Source: Candidatus Gastranaerophilales bacterium
GTDB taxonomy: Bacteria > Cyanobacteriota > Vampirovibrionia > Gastranaerophilales > Gastranaerophilaceae
Reading direction: 5' to 3'
Assembly: GCA_944323285.1 (NCBI GenBank)
Contig: CALURV010000030.1
Span: 1 to 61,840, forward strand
Length of the DNA: 61,840 nucleotides
Shown here: positions 43,069 to 51,415 of the stretch, one piece after another
How the letters are laid out: the number at the start of each line of letters is the position of its first letter
Numbering within the stretch: the first letter of the stretch is position 1
The notes under the pieces: model-generated
Database searches by the model: none
Seen by the model: the letters and a program-made list of their open reading frames with translations, nothing else
Told to the model about the DNA's origin: nothing
Position numbers and translations under genes: made by a program

Positions 43069-45092
43069 TCTTCACTTGTTTTTTCAACTTTTTCTATTTG
43101 TTTTTTTAAGTTATTTATTTTGTTTTGTACATTATTCTTTAAACTTTTATCTTGAGAATATTCAACAAATTGTTCATAATTTTCAATACTTTTATCTATA
43201 TTTTTTTCTTTCTCATAAGCAAGACCTAATGCATAATAAGCATAAGCATAATCTTTTTGAAGTTCAATTACTTTTAAAAAACTTTCCTTTGCGGCTGTTA
43301 AATCATTTGATTCCGCTTCGCATAAACCAATATTAAAAAATGCATCAGGATTATTTGGATTTATTCTTATTGATTTTTTATAAGATTCTATTGCTTCATC
43401 TAATTTTGATAATCCTTTATTTGCATTACCAATTTTAATATATAAGTATTCATCGTTATTCTTAAGAACTTCTGCTTTATTATAATTTAAAAGGGCATTA
43501 TCATAATCTTTATTCTTATAATAATTATCTGCCATTTGTGTATAATAATTGTATTTGTCATCAACAGAAACAGATGAAGTATTCATTGCTTTTTCATATA
43601 CCAATTTTGCTTCTTCTGTTTTATCGTACTTTGTAAGAGCTTTGGCATAAGAAGATAATACATCACCATTTTCAGGAGCAATTTCCATTGCTTTTTCATA
43701 ATACTCGATTACTTTTGATTTTGAACCTATTTTATCATAAGCATTTGCAATATTTATGTATAATAATGGGTTGTTACTATCCATTTTTAAAGCTGATTCA
43801 TAACTTAATACAGCTTTCTTGTAGTTACCGCTCTCGTACAAAAAATCACCTTGAGCAACATATGCTTTTAATAAATATCCTTTTATCTTCTCGTTAGACG
43901 AATCTTTTTCTAAAAGTGATTTATATATATCAATTGCTTCCTGATACTTCTTTTGAGCGTGATAAGCAACTGCCTTATTTAAAAGTAAATCTGTGTTTTC
44001 TGGTTCCATCGATAATAAAGAATCATATATAATAATTGCTGATTCATAGTTTTTATCTAGGTGATAGGCTTTAGCAAGTTCCATTTGTATATCAACGTTC
44101 TTAGGCGCCATTTGACGACCTAAAGACAATATTCTTTCTGCATTTTTATAATCACCTTTTTGTGAATATAGTATTCCTGCATTTAAATATGCTATTTCAT
44201 TATCTTTGAAAGTTTTTAGATACTCTTCATATTGAACTATAGCTTCATCTTTGTTGTTATTGTCTGCAAGTAAATTAGCATAATCGAATCTGATAGAATT
44301 CATCTCCGGGTTTAAAGCAAGAACCTTAGAAAATTCCCCTATTGCTTCTTTCTCTTTATGCTGAGCCAAATATACGTATGCTAAATTAGCCATGGCTACA
44401 TAATCTTTACTATCTTTTGCAATTGCTTTTTGCAATATTCTTTCTGCATTATCATAATCAGAAATTCTATACAAAGCTAAGCCATAATTAGAAAAATCTG
44501 TAAATGAAGACGGGTCTTTTAAATATATTTCATTATATATTTCAACAGCATCTTTTGGTTTATTCATTCTTAAATACAAAGAAGCCATATTTTCTCTGGC
44601 ATCAAGTGCTTCAGGATAATATGTTAAAAACATTTGATAATATTTTATAGCTTCTTCGTCTTCTTTTAAATAAGCCTTTACACTTGCAAGATTTAAATAA
44701 TTGTATTTATATTCAGGAAACATCTTAAGAGCTTGATTATACGCTGTATATGCATTTTTATAATCTTGCATTTGTTCAAAAATATTGCCAAGACTAATAT
44801 AAATAAAAGCATCGTCAGGATTTATTTTTAAAGCCTTTTTATACGCATCAACTGCATCTTCCCACTTCCCAAGTTCAGAATACATACCTGCAAGTTTTGT
44901 ATATAAAAGAGCATCATCAGAAGATAATTGAATTGCTTTATTCAAATTTTCTACAGCTTCCGTATATTTACCGTCATCGCCAAGTTTACAAGCATTTCTA
45001 TAATATTTATTTGCTTCAACTGTCATAGCAAAAGCACTTGATGCCATAAATGAAGATACTATAACTATCGATATAATTAATTTTATATTAAT
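43065..45092 (-). CDS. Large exported TPR protein, probably with an ATT start codon
   Basis: About 675 residues. From ATG 45047 the protein would begin MASSAFAMTVEANKYY, in the middle of a signal peptide. Reading upstream in frame, codons from 45092 give INIKLIISIVIVSSFMASSA then FA, a perfect Sec signal, and AGGAGG stands eight bases before the ATT at 45092-45090; no ATG, GTG or TTG occurs in frame in between. So initiation at ATT is likely. The mature protein is about 17 tetratricopeptide repeats (consensus ...A...YE+AL..+P.N...Y...G), ending in a basic/acidic coil KINNLKKQIEKVEKTSEE. A periplasmic scaffold is likely. It overlaps the next gene by four bases. Confidence 0.88.
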   Translation of the reverse strand: MNIKLIISIVIVSSFMASSAFAMTVEANKYYRNACKLGDDGKYTEAVENLNKAIQLSSDDALLYTKLAGMYSELGKWEDAVDAYKKALKINPDDAFIYISLGNIFEQMQDYKNAYTAYNQALKMFPEYKYNYLNLASVKAYLKEDEEAIKYYQMFLTYYPEALDARENMASLYLRMNKPKDAVEIYNEIYLKDPSSFTDFSNYGLALYRISDYDNAERILQKAIAKDSKDYVAMANLAYVYLAQHKEKEAIGEFSKVLALNPEMNSIRFDYANLLADNNNKDEAIVQYEEYLKTFKDNEIAYLNAGILYSQKGDYKNAERILSLGRQMAPKNVDIQMELAKAYHLDKNYESAIIIYDSLLSMEPENTDLLLNKAVAYHAQKKYQEAIDIYKSLLEKDSSNEKIKGYLLKAYVAQGDFLYESGNYKKAVLSYESALKMDSNNPLLYINIANAYDKIGSKSKVIEYYEKAMEIAPENGDVLSSYAKALTKYDKTEEAKLVYEKAMNTSSVSVDDKYNYYTQMADNYYKNKDYDNALLNYNKAEVLKNNDEYLYIKIGNANKGLSKLDEAIESYKKSIRINPNNPDAFFNIGLCEAESNDLTAAKESFLKVIELQKDYAYAYYALGLAYEKEKNIDKSIENYEQFVEYSQDKSLKNNVQNKINNLKKQIEKVEKTSEE

Positions 45093-45167
45093 GGTTCTAC
45101 CCTCCTGTTATTTTATTAAATTATCTTATCTAAAAAAAAAAATCAATTTTGTTAAAAACAATTTTAA

Positions 45168-46004
45168 CTATTCTTTTTTTATTAATTTTTCATAAACCCT
45201 TGAATTAATTTCTCCTCCAATTAAAAGAATTAACGAAGTATAATAAAGCCATACCATTAAAATAGCAAAAGCTCCTATCGTACCATAAACTTTATTATAT
45301 GCATTTAAATTACTTAAATATATAGAAAAACACCAAGAACCAAGCATCCAGAACAAACAGAAGAAGAATGTTCCCGGAAGTACACTTTTAAATTTAATTT
45401 TATCATTACCCTCTATGGCAGGCAAAATATAATAATTACCTATTGCAAGGAAGGATAAAGCCAAATATGAAACAGGCCACCTTATTACAGAAATTATATC
45501 TATTGAAAGCTTTGATAATATTGTATAGTCCAACATAAAATCTAAAAAAACTTTTCCTAAAACTATTAAATTTACAGCTAAAAATAAAACTAAAGAATTC
45601 ATAAAAACCATTATTATTGAAAGGACTCTTGTATATAAGAAATTTCTTGTTTCTTCAATTGCATAAGCTCTATTAAGTCCTTTTATTATAACGGCAATGG
45701 CATTAGAGGCAAGTGCAATTGTAATAATAAGACCAAATATTGCAATTAATTTACCTTGTTTGAATATCATTGCTTCATTTAGTGTATTTAAAATTAAAGA
45801 AGCAACATCTTTTGGTGCAATGTTAGTTATAAATTCTAAAATCGGAACAATTAATGTTTTCTTACCAAGCCAAGCAAATAGAGAAGTTAAAAATAATAAA
45901 AAAGGAAATAAACCTAATATAAACCAAAATGCCATTTCTGCAGCTACTCCGCAAAAATCCTGGTCAATTATTTTTTTTATTAGAGTTTCTATATATTTTC
46001 TCAT
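45168..46004 (-). CDS. YihY/BrkB family membrane protein
   Basis: 278 residues with six membrane helices. Family marks: FCGVAAEMAFWFILGLFPFL near residue 18, LNRAYAIEETRNFLYTR, the LPGTFFFCLFWMLGSWCFS helix and the end LYYTSLILLIGGEINSRVYE. The old annotation as ribonuclease BN is wrong for this family; function is unknown, perhaps lipid or envelope transport. Its first four bases overlap the stop of nrnA (ATGA), so it is coupled to it. Confidence 0.9.
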   Translation of the reverse strand: MRKYIETLIKKIIDQDFCGVAAEMAFWFILGLFPFLLFLTSLFAWLGKKTLIVPILEFITNIAPKDVASLILNTLNEAMIFKQGKLIAIFGLIITIALASNAIAVIIKGLNRAYAIEETRNFLYTRVLSIIMVFMNSLVLFLAVNLIVLGKVFLDFMLDYTILSKLSIDIISVIRWPVSYLALSFLAIGNYYILPAIEGNDKIKFKSVLPGTFFFCLFWMLGSWCFSIYLSNLNAYNKVYGTIGAFAILMVWLYYTSLILLIGGEINSRVYEKLIKKE

Positions 46005-46972
46005 TTTATTTCACTTTGAACACGTTTTAGTAATTTATCAAATGCTATAGCTATAGGTTTTTTTATAGTACAACCCGCTGCAAAAGAATGACCACCGCCT
46101 CCAAAATCTATAACTATTGGAGTTAAATCAACTGTCTTACTTCTTAAACTTACTTTTGTATATCCCTCTTTTGTTTCCTTTAAAATTGCAGCAATTTCTA
46201 CAGTTTTCACTGTTCTTAAAACTTCAACAATTCCTTCTGTATAATCATCAGATGCGTTAAACTTACTCATATCGCTTCTTGTAATTTTTGAAAAGGCAAT
46301 TGTCCCTTCATTATAAAAAACTGTATTAGAAACTACATACGCTTGAAATTGAACCATTGATTGAGGTTTTGTTTCATAACAAGCTCTATACTCTTGCGTC
46401 GGAGAAACACCTAATTTTACAAGTTCAGATGCCAATATAAAGGTTTCGGGTGTTGTATTTTCATATTTAAATCCGCCGGTATCTGTCATTAAAGAAGAAT
46501 ATATACATCTTGCAACATCTTTTGTAATTGCAAAATTCCATTCTTTAAAGATTTTATAAAGGATACTTCCTACACAGGCTGCATCACCATCTATTATATT
46601 TAATTTACCATAACCAATATTGGTTTTATGATGGTCTATATTTACACTATTCTTTGCTTTATCATATATAACAGAACCTAAGACCATCCTGTCTTTTGAT
46701 GCAACATCAACGGCAATAGCAAGGTCATATATTTTTTTAGAATCAATATCAGATACATTTTTAAACCTGTTAAATTGAGGCAAATAAGAATATAAAACAG
46801 GTAAATTACCCACATAAACAGAATCTACCTTCTTATTAAAATACTTTTCAATCATTAAACTTATAGCAATGTTTGATCCTAAAGTATCTCCATCAGGATT
46901 AACATGTGAAAAAACAATTATACTGTCTGATTTTTCTATTAAATTTTTTAATTCTATATAATTATTTTTCAT
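46001..46972 (-). CDS. nrnA: Bifunctional oligoribonuclease/pAp phosphatase NrnA (DHH family)
   Basis: Degrades 2-5 nt RNA oligomers and dephosphorylates pAp. The DHH domain (1-190) has SHVNPDGDTLGSN, DLAIAVDVA and the NIDHHKTN motif with Asp113-His114-His115, plus SLMTDTGGFKYENT. The DHHA1 domain (about 230-323) has the substrate loop FGGGGHSFAAGC. 323 residues is typical of NrnA. It is coupled to yihY by a four-base overlap. Proteins of this type replace Orn in Firmicutes and cyanobacteria. Confidence 0.93.
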   Translation of the reverse strand: MKNNYIELKNLIEKSDSIIVFSHVNPDGDTLGSNIAISLMIEKYFNKKVDSVYVGNLPVLYSYLPQFNRFKNVSDIDSKKIYDLAIAVDVASKDRMVLGSVIYDKAKNSVNIDHHKTNIGYGKLNIIDGDAACVGSILYKIFKEWNFAITKDVARCIYSSLMTDTGGFKYENTTPETFILASELVKLGVSPTQEYRACYETKPQSMVQFQAYVVSNTVFYNEGTIAFSKITRSDMSKFNASDDYTEGIVEVLRTVKTVEIAAILKETKEGYTKVSLRSKTVDLTPIVIDFGGGGHSFAAGCTIKKPIAIAFDKLLKRVQSEIK

Positions 46973-47015
46973 ACAAATATTTCAACTCTTCTTGATACAT
47001 TATACTATAAAAAAT

Positions 47016-48053
47016 TTAAGGCTTAATTAATACTTTAACAGCACGGCCATTCATATGTTTAATTAATGCTTCTTCAGCTCTTTCAAGAGGAAGCGTTTCT
47101 GTTATTAATTTTTCTACAGGAACCTCATTTTCTGCAATTAATCTTAATGCTTCTCTAAAATACACAGGAGTATGATGAAATATGCTGATAACTTTTAATT
47201 CATCATAATGAAGTCTTCTTGTATCTATGTTAATAGAAGTACCATCCTTGCAGCCACCAAACAAATGAACAATTCCGCCTCTTCTTACAAAAGTAAACAT
47301 TCTCTCCCAAATTTCGGGCAAACCAACACACTCAACAGCAACATCCAAGCCTTTTTTTGAATCTGAAAAATCTATAAATATTTTTTCCGGATTTTTATAT
47401 CTGTTTAAATCTATAATTTCATCAGCACCGCCAAATTCTTTTGCTAATTTCAATTTTAAAGGATTTCGTCCTGCTGCAATAACTCTAGCTCCTTTTAATT
47501 TTGCCAATTTAACAAACATTAAACCAATAGGTCCTATTCCAACAACTCCTACAGACTGCCCCGGTTTTATTCCTGTCTTCTCTATGCCGTGAACTACATT
47601 TGCTAAAGGTTCTGCAAATGCTGCTTTTTCGAAATTTAAATCATCAGGCAAATGAAGTAGATTTCTTTTTACTATTGATTTTGGAACATTTATGTATTCT
47701 GCATACGCACCATTTAAAAATTCTAATTTTTCACACAAATTATAATCGCCGCGTTTACAGAAAAAACATTCTCCACAAGGAGCAGAATTAGCAGCAACTA
47801 CTCTATCTCCTACTTTAAATCCCTCAACATTTTTTCCCACTTTAGTAATTATTCCGGAAAATTCATGCCCGAATCCTGATGGTACTTTTTTTATTAAAAC
47901 GGGATGTCCTCTTCTATATGTCTTAACATCGGTACCGCAGGTAAGTGCCGCCATTATTTTAACCTGGACTTCTCCTTCTTTTGGATCCTTTATTTCTACT
48001 TCTTCATATTCAACCTTTAATGGTGCATAAAATTGTAATGCTTTCATTTTCAT
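47016..48053 (-). CDS. Zinc-dependent medium-chain alcohol/polyol dehydrogenase (first of a pair)
   Basis: 345-residue MDR oxidoreductase. Catalytic zinc ligands: Cys in LTCGTDVKTY, His-Glu in GFGHEFSG, Glu near 148 (FAEPLANVVH). Structural zinc lobe: CGECFFCKRGDYNLC with four Cys. The NAD(P) fold is GVVGIGPIGLMFVKLAK. It is close to sorbitol, threonine or galactitol-1-phosphate dehydrogenases; the substrate cannot be assigned. Its start overlaps the end of the next dehydrogenase gene by four bases; the two proteins are diverged paralogs. Confidence 0.9.
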   Translation of the reverse strand: MKMKALQFYAPLKVEYEEVEIKDPKEGEVQVKIMAALTCGTDVKTYRRGHPVLIKKVPSGFGHEFSGIITKVGKNVEGFKVGDRVVAANSAPCGECFFCKRGDYNLCEKLEFLNGAYAEYINVPKSIVKRNLLHLPDDLNFEKAAFAEPLANVVHGIEKTGIKPGQSVGVVGIGPIGLMFVKLAKLKGARVIAAGRNPLKLKLAKEFGGADEIIDLNRYKNPEKIFIDFSDSKKGLDVAVECVGLPEIWERMFTFVRRGGIVHLFGGCKDGTSINIDTRRLHYDELKVISIFHHTPVYFREALRLIAENEVPVEKLITETLPLERAEEALIKHMNGRAVKVLIKP

Positions 48054-49060
48054 AATTTTATAAATGCTTTCATTATTTTATTTGAAATAGTATCACTAAT
48101 AGCTTCATTTAAATTCTCTAAAGAATATACTTTTGATAAACCTGATACTTTTACTTTTCCTTGTTCTATAAATTTAATTGAATCTTCTAAATCTATAGGA
48201 GAGGGAGAATAACTTCCCATTACAGTTAATTCTCTGTAATAAATTTGGTTATTTAAAAAGCCTGCATTATCTTTAACACTTGAAAATACAACAATTTTCC
48301 CGCCATCTCGTACTGTTTTTACAGCAAGTTCTAAAGCCTTAGAGGCACCTGCTGTAAGAAATATTGTATCAAAACCTATTGAAGCATATTCTCGCATTTT
48401 ATTTATTATTTCATCTTCATCATCTAATAAAAAAGAATATTCAAAACCATAACTCTTTGATAAGTTAACACGTTCTGCTTTTAAATCACAACCATATACT
48501 TTATAGCCAAATGCATTTAGAGCACCACCCATCAATATTCCGACAGAACCTAAACCAATAACTAAATTTTTTGTATTATGATTTATATCTGCTCTTCTAA
48601 CAGCACGTATACAACACCCTAAAGGTTCCATAAAAGATGCTTCTATATCACTTAAATTTAAATTAACATTGAACACTGTATTACTTAAATGTTCTTCAGA
48701 TACATATATGTATTCAGCAAAACCGCCAGGTTTTATATTAGTAGATTTAAAATGTCTGCACATTGAATAACTGCCATTATGGCAATAATGACAACTAAAA
48801 CAAGGAACGTGATGACCTAATACAATTTTATCTCCTATTTCAAATCTTGATTCAGTATTAATGTCAACAATTTCTCCAACTACTTCATGCCCTAATACAT
48901 CACCATTTTTAGCTTTTCCATTTTTAATTTTTACAATATCAGAACCGCAAAGTCCACAACCTATAACTTTTACTATTGCTCCTGTTTTAAATACATCAAG
49001 TGACGGCTTTTCTACTTCCTTTACTATAAAATTATTATTTTCTAATATTGCCGCTCTCAT
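48050..49060 (-). CDS. Zinc-dependent medium-chain alcohol/polyol dehydrogenase (second of a pair)
   Basis: 336-residue MDR enzyme, upstream member of the pair. Catalytic zinc: CGLCGSDIVKIK and LGHEVVGEIVD; structural zinc lobe CFSCHYCHNGSYSMC; cofactor fold NLVIGLGSVGILMGGALNAF, where the first Gly of GxGxxG is kept. The conserved glutamate appears in FMEPLGCCIRAV. It reads in the same unit as the 47016 gene and lies 35 bases after trmD, so trmD, rimM and the dehydrogenases may share transcription. Two sequential polyol-type oxidations are a possible role. Confidence 0.9.
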   Translation of the reverse strand: MRAAILENNNFIVKEVEKPSLDVFKTGAIVKVIGCGLCGSDIVKIKNGKAKNGDVLGHEVVGEIVDINTESRFEIGDKIVLGHHVPCFSCHYCHNGSYSMCRHFKSTNIKPGGFAEYIYVSEEHLSNTVFNVNLNLSDIEASFMEPLGCCIRAVRRADINHNTKNLVIGLGSVGILMGGALNAFGYKVYGCDLKAERVNLSKSYGFEYSFLLDDEDEIINKMREYASIGFDTIFLTAGASKALELAVKTVRDGGKIVVFSSVKDNAGFLNNQIYYRELTVMGSYSPSPIDLEDSIKFIEQGKVKVSGLSKVYSLENLNEAISDTISNKIMKAFIKL

Positions 49061-49094
49061 CTTTATTCCTTGACTGACTCTTTTAAACTATAGT

Positions 49095-49832
49095 TTAAAA
49101 CAATTGTGAATTTTTTTCTATTATTTTTTTATCAAATAAAGTCAATTCTGAATTTATAAATTTTTCGAATAAATCCGGTCTTTTATTTTTTGTAACAATA
49201 AATTGTTGCAATCTTCGCCATTCTTTTATTTTTTCATGATTTCCGGATAATAATACTTCAGGAACTTCAAGTCCTTCATATTTTCTTGGTTTTGTATAAT
49301 GAGGGTATTCTAATAACCCGTCATAATGAGAGTCAAATTCTGATGATTCGTCATCTCCCAATACCCCTTTTAATAATCTTGATACACTGTCAATAATACT
49401 CAGAGCCGGTAATTCTCCTCCTGTTAAAACAAAATCTCCAATTGAAACTTCTTCTGCTTGAGTTATTTCTATAATTCTTTCATCAAAACCTTCATAATGT
49501 CCGCATATAATAATTAATTGTTCATAAATTGAAAATTCTTTAGCCATTTCTTGATTAAAGACTTTCCCTTTTGGTGACAATATTATAGTCTTCGAGTTTC
49601 CCATTTTATCAACTGCATTATAAGCATCAATATATGGTTGACACATAAGAAGCATTCCGGCACCGCCGCCATATGGCGTATCATCAACTTTTTTATGTTT
49701 ATCATTTGTATAATCTCTTGGATTTACAACATTTATATTAATAAATTTCTTATTTAAAGCTCGTTTTATAATGCTATAATTACAAGCACCTAATATAAAC
49801 TCAGGAAATAAAGTTAATACATCAAATCTCAA
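49095..49832 (-). CDS. trmD: tRNA (guanine37-N1)-methyltransferase TrmD
   Basis: Methylates G37 next to the anticodon to prevent frameshifting. SPOUT (trefoil-knot) enzyme of 245 residues, starting MRFDVLTLFPEF, with DDTPYGGGAGMLL, ILSPKGKVFNQ, ICGHYEGFDERI, SIGDFVLTGGELPAL and HYTKPRKYEGLEVPEVLLSG. All are standard. It overlaps rimM by four bases, the classical arrangement, but rpsP and rplS, its usual neighbours, are absent. Confidence 0.97.
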   Translation of the reverse strand: MRFDVLTLFPEFILGACNYSIIKRALNKKFININVVNPRDYTNDKHKKVDDTPYGGGAGMLLMCQPYIDAYNAVDKMGNSKTIILSPKGKVFNQEMAKEFSIYEQLIIICGHYEGFDERIIEITQAEEVSIGDFVLTGGELPALSIIDSVSRLLKGVLGDDESSEFDSHYDGLLEYPHYTKPRKYEGLEVPEVLLSGNHEKIKEWRRLQQFIVTKNKRPDLFEKFINSELTLFDKKIIEKNSQLF

Positions 49833-50344
49833 CTTATAAGACCTTCTATATTATTAACAACAACCCTATTATTCTTTAAATCTACAACAGGTACAAGTTC
49901 TTTTACAAATGGAACCAAATGTTCTTTTCCATTACTATCTCTAACAGATAAGAGATTATTAGCCGGATTTTCCCCAATTGCAGTTATATTACCTAATAAA
50001 CAACCATCTTCGTCAAAAACATCCATGCCTATTAAATCACTAATTAAGAATTCATCTGAGTCAAGAAATTCTTCTACTTTCTCCTTATCTAAATATATGT
50101 CACACCCTTTATATTCTTCAACATCATTAACAGTTTTAAATTCAGCAAATTTTACTATAGCAAAATGTTTATGAAATCTAACAGATAAAACATTTAATTC
50201 TTTATAATTTTTGTCTTTAAGAATAAAAACTTTTTCAATAGAGGCAATTTGTTTTTCTTTTCCTTTAGAAAACCCAAGTTTTGCCTCACCTTTAATTCCA
50301 TGAAAGTTAAGAATTTTTGCAATTGAAATTAAATTTTCACTCAT
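49829..50344 (-). CDS. rimM: Ribosome maturation factor RimM
   Basis: Assembly factor for the 30S head, binding S19. 171 residues: N-terminal domain with IAKILNFHGIKGEAKLGF and a C-terminal PRC-barrel domain (about 95-170) with LIGMDVFDEDGCLLGNI and HLVPFVKELVPVVDL. Complete. It overlaps trmD by four bases and follows the zinc-ribbon protein by two, so all three are one operon. Confidence 0.95.
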   Translation of the reverse strand: MSENLISIAKILNFHGIKGEAKLGFSKGKEKQIASIEKVFILKDKNYKELNVLSVRFHKHFAIVKFAEFKTVNDVEEYKGCDIYLDKEKVEEFLDSDEFLISDLIGMDVFDEDGCLLGNITAIGENPANNLLSVRDSNGKEHLVPFVKELVPVVDLKNNRVVVNNIEGLIS

Positions 50345-50346
50345 AA

Positions 50347-51180
50347 TTATGTTGTCTTTTTATATTCAGAAGGAACATCTTCACGCTCCTGATTCCATCT
50401 ATCAAGTCCCATTTGTTTTCTAATCAAACCAATACCAACATGAACTCGCCACTCATCCATCTTTAGTTGTGCAGCAATTATTTTATGACAACCTATAGGA
50501 GGTAAAGGTAATAAAGGCTCATACAAATTTTTTATAGCAAATAACTGATCCGGAGAAACAGCCAACTTCCTTTTTGGAAAAGGTAATTTAGGGAGCATTA
50601 ATTTTTGTCTTACTAAATTTATACCAAAAAATACTTTTCTGGGTTCTAAACCAATAGCTTGACCTATAATTTCATGAATATCAGGATTTGGAAGAGGAAG
50701 TGCTTTTTTGTATAGAATTTCTATTTGTTCTATTTGCTCCTTACTAACTAAAAGTTGCTTTTGACGCTGCGGCTTTGATTTAAATCCACCAGGACGATTT
50801 TTAGAGAAATGACCTTGTTTATTAAAGTTATTTCTACTTCTTTGATTATCATTCCTGTTTTTATTAAAGGTTTTTTGATATCCGTTTTGAATACGATTGT
50901 CTCTTGGTCTATCATTACTATTCTTATATGAAAAACTTTTATTATATGAAGGACGCTCTGGTCTTTCAAAACTCCTCATTTTTCTTTCATCATTTGAACC
51001 GTCTGTATAATATGAATTTTTTTTCAAAGGAGAATCTTGAGATAAAGACGCATTTTGAGCTTCTTGAGATAATTCTTCGGTGTATTTCTTATCTGAATAT
51101 AAACAATTCGGACAAATAACTCTTTTTGGATTCTTTGTTTCGAACTCAGCACCACATTTTATACACTTATTTACATACAT
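50347..51180 (-). CDS. Zinc-ribbon protein with two C-terminal repeats, first gene of the rimM-trmD operon
   Basis: 277 residues from ATG 51180 (AAGGGGC at seven bases); TTG 51207 is a less likely alternative. A zinc knuckle pair at 4-25 (CIKCGAEFETKNPKRVICPN CLY), a long disordered Arg/Asn/Ser-rich linker (about 30-160), and two related domains of about 55 residues at the end: VSKEQIEQIEILYKKALPLP...GINLVRQKL and VSPDQLFAIKNLYEPLLPLP...GIGLIRKQM. Lysine/arginine content and position suggest RNA or ribosome binding. The protein takes the place of rpsP in the usual rpsP-rimM-trmD order. Function not known to me. Confidence 0.8.
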   Translation of the reverse strand: MYVNKCIKCGAEFETKNPKRVICPNCLYSDKKYTEELSQEAQNASLSQDSPLKKNSYYTDGSNDERKMRSFERPERPSYNKSFSYKNSNDRPRDNRIQNGYQKTFNKNRNDNQRSRNNFNKQGHFSKNRPGGFKSKPQRQKQLLVSKEQIEQIEILYKKALPLPNPDIHEIIGQAIGLEPRKVFFGINLVRQKLMLPKLPFPKRKLAVSPDQLFAIKNLYEPLLPLPPIGCHKIIAAQLKMDEWRVHVGIGLIRKQMGLDRWNQEREDVPSEYKKTT

Positions 51181-51415
51181 CAGATATGCCCCTTTTTCTA
51201 AAAGCAAAAATAAATTCTCTCTCCTGTAATATCAGAAATTTTGCTCTATTACCAATTTTAAATACTATGTTGATTAGATTAATAATTCTACCTTACATTT
51301 ATTATAGTTTATTTCCAAACTTGTAATTGAAAATAAAAAACTTGTGAACTATGTATTATAATTTTAACCATAAAAATAAAACATGACAAGTTTTTAATAA
51401 TCTTTTTTAAGAAAA
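51181..51415 (-). promoter_or_regulatory. Long leader and promoter of the zinc-ribbon-rimM-trmD operon
   Basis: On the minus strand TTGTCA (51384-51389), 17 bases, TAAAAT (51361-51366): a good promoter right after rlmN. This gives a 5' leader of about 170 bases before ATG 51180, longer than normal here. A second TATAAT lies near 51300. An AGGAGAG sequence inside the leader precedes the alternative TTG 51207. A regulatory element in the leader is possible, but no known riboswitch is seen. Confidence 0.5.

Noticed and set aside
43004-43336. 110-codon plus-strand frame opposite the TPR gene end
   Set aside because: Aromatic/Leu-rich antisense frame of a TPR coding region.
43065-45047. TPR gene beginning at ATG 45047
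   Set aside because: This start falls in the middle of the signal peptide and lacks a ribosome-binding site; the ATT at 45092 explains both.
43065-45047. TPR repeats considered as a DNA tandem repeat or CRISPR-like array
   Set aside because: The periodicity is at protein level with diverged codons; no identical DNA repeats with spacers are seen. No CRISPR array found in the window.
45168-46004. Ribonuclease BN for the YihY protein
   Set aside because: A known historical mis-annotation; six membrane helices and no nuclease motif.
51181-51360. Riboswitch in the long leader before the zinc-ribbon gene
   Set aside because: No conserved riboswitch core or expression-platform hairpin with T run could be identified; left as an unexplained leader.
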